Shown here piece by piece: positions 63,765 through 64,000 of a stretch of 64,000 nt of DNA. The stretch is from Photobacterium sanctipauli (GTDB lineage Bacteria > Pseudomonadota > Gammaproteobacteria > Enterobacterales > Vibrionaceae), in NCBI RefSeq assembly GCF_003026495.1, contig NZ_PYMA01000012.1:120497-184496 (forward strand), given 5' to 3'. The translations under genes were made by a program, and so were the position numbers. Below the pieces are notes generated by a model, which had not been told where the DNA came from, searched no databases, and was given only the letters and a program-made list of their open reading frames with translations. Every line of letters begins with the position of its first letter. Position 1 is the stretch's first letter.

Positions 63765-63884
63765 CAAACTGTTTAAGAGTGATTCGCAACGCGTGTCATT
63801 TTTACTATGCGTTGTGTTTAGTGTTTAAGGTGGCATGCGGCAGCTTCGGTAATGCGTTGCTCACACCTTAACAGGGCGTTATAA
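63759..63884 (+). repeat. attC site 6
   Basis: A 126-bp VCR-like site, one base different in the GTGTCATTTT segment, ending GGGCGTTATAA. Confidence 0.88.
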
Positions 63885-63914
63885 GCACATGGCAAGTCAT
63901 ACATAAGGATATCA

Positions 63915-64000
63915 ATGGAAGAACTTCAAGGTGGGCGAGAAGGGCAAATTTTTCGCTCTGAAAATCGAGTTTACCGACCTCGTGGCAAGTGGTCTGAAAC
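63915..64000 (+). CDS. Cassette 7 (3' partial): possible phosphotransferase (APH-like)
   Basis: The window ends inside this gene after 28 codons (MEELQGGREGQIFRSENRVY, then RPRGKWSE). The GG-start, basic Arg and RP-W-S pattern resembles the N-terminus of aminoglycoside/choline-kinase-like phosphotransferases found in integrons. AAGGATATCA precedes the ATG. Too short for a firm call. Confidence 0.45.
   Translation, partial: MEELQGGREGQIFRSENRVYRPRGKWSE

Noticed and set aside
60249..63884. Regularly spaced repeats as a CRISPR array
   Set aside because: They are attC recombination sites of about 126 bp with inner inverted arms and gene-sized spacing.

Overview
The window looks like chromosomal DNA from a marine gammaproteobacterium of the Vibrionaceae, possibly near Photobacterium, Grimontia or Enterovibrio; the genus is a guess. 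Pointers are an IntIA-type integrase with VCR-like attC cassettes, an NqrB typical of vibrio Na+-NQR, a phnW-pbfA-phnX phosphonate locus, an alx/terC gene behind a yybP-ykoY riboswitch, and yjjI/yjjW, deoR and sulA homologues. No rRNA or tRNA gene was recognised.

Layout. 1-12.9 kb: the end of a type I secretion membrane-fusion gene, a membrane hybrid-kinase-like protein that lacks the phospho-accepting histidine, and a 2936-residue acidic repeat protein with nine almost identical 97-residue repeats. 13-18.4 kb: a PEP-CTERM protein, a solitary nqrB, and a cioAB/cydAB-type bd oxidase with its small DUF2474 subunit. 18.5-25.2 kb: an RND efflux pair, an M23 peptidase overlapping a bactofilin, and a pilin-like protein. 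25.4-27.9 kb: a near-perfect Zur box in front of a His-rich secreted protein, a HupE/UreJ-like membrane protein, a truncated membrane-anchor protein and the 3' part of a porin; the last two look fused by a deletion. 28-41 kb: deoR, oppA, moeA-moeB, folE, a LysR regulator, yjjI-yjjW, an L,D-transpeptidase and riboswitch-controlled alx.

41.3-53.6 kb is an aminophosphonate catabolism island. It holds an FAD-dependent aminophosphonate oxidoreductase, a PhnR-type GntR/HutC regulator, an ABC importer (permease, ATPase, binding protein), and phnW, pbfA and phnX. A palindrome of the form TGGTNTNTACCA recurs upstream of the oxidoreductase, the ATPase and the binding protein, with a degenerate copy before phnW, suggesting one PhnR regulon. 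Import, transamination of 2-aminoethylphosphonate (PhnW), ammonia elimination from its 1-hydroxy derivative (PbfA) and C-P cleavage of phosphonoacetaldehyde (PhnX) form one route.

53.9-58.1 kb: glgC, an unknown small protein, an amino-acid antiporter and a LexA-boxed sulA. 58.5-64 kb: the integron. IntIA is divergent from a cassette array with an attI-like site carrying a 17-bp direct repeat, six attC sites, six complete cassettes (GNAT acetyltransferase, HEPN-like protein, membrane protein, unknown, two HNH-type proteins) and the start of a seventh. The best candidates for something undescribed are the Zur-controlled module, the HEPN/HNH cassettes, the pseudokinase beside the giant adhesin, and the structured region before the bd oxidase.
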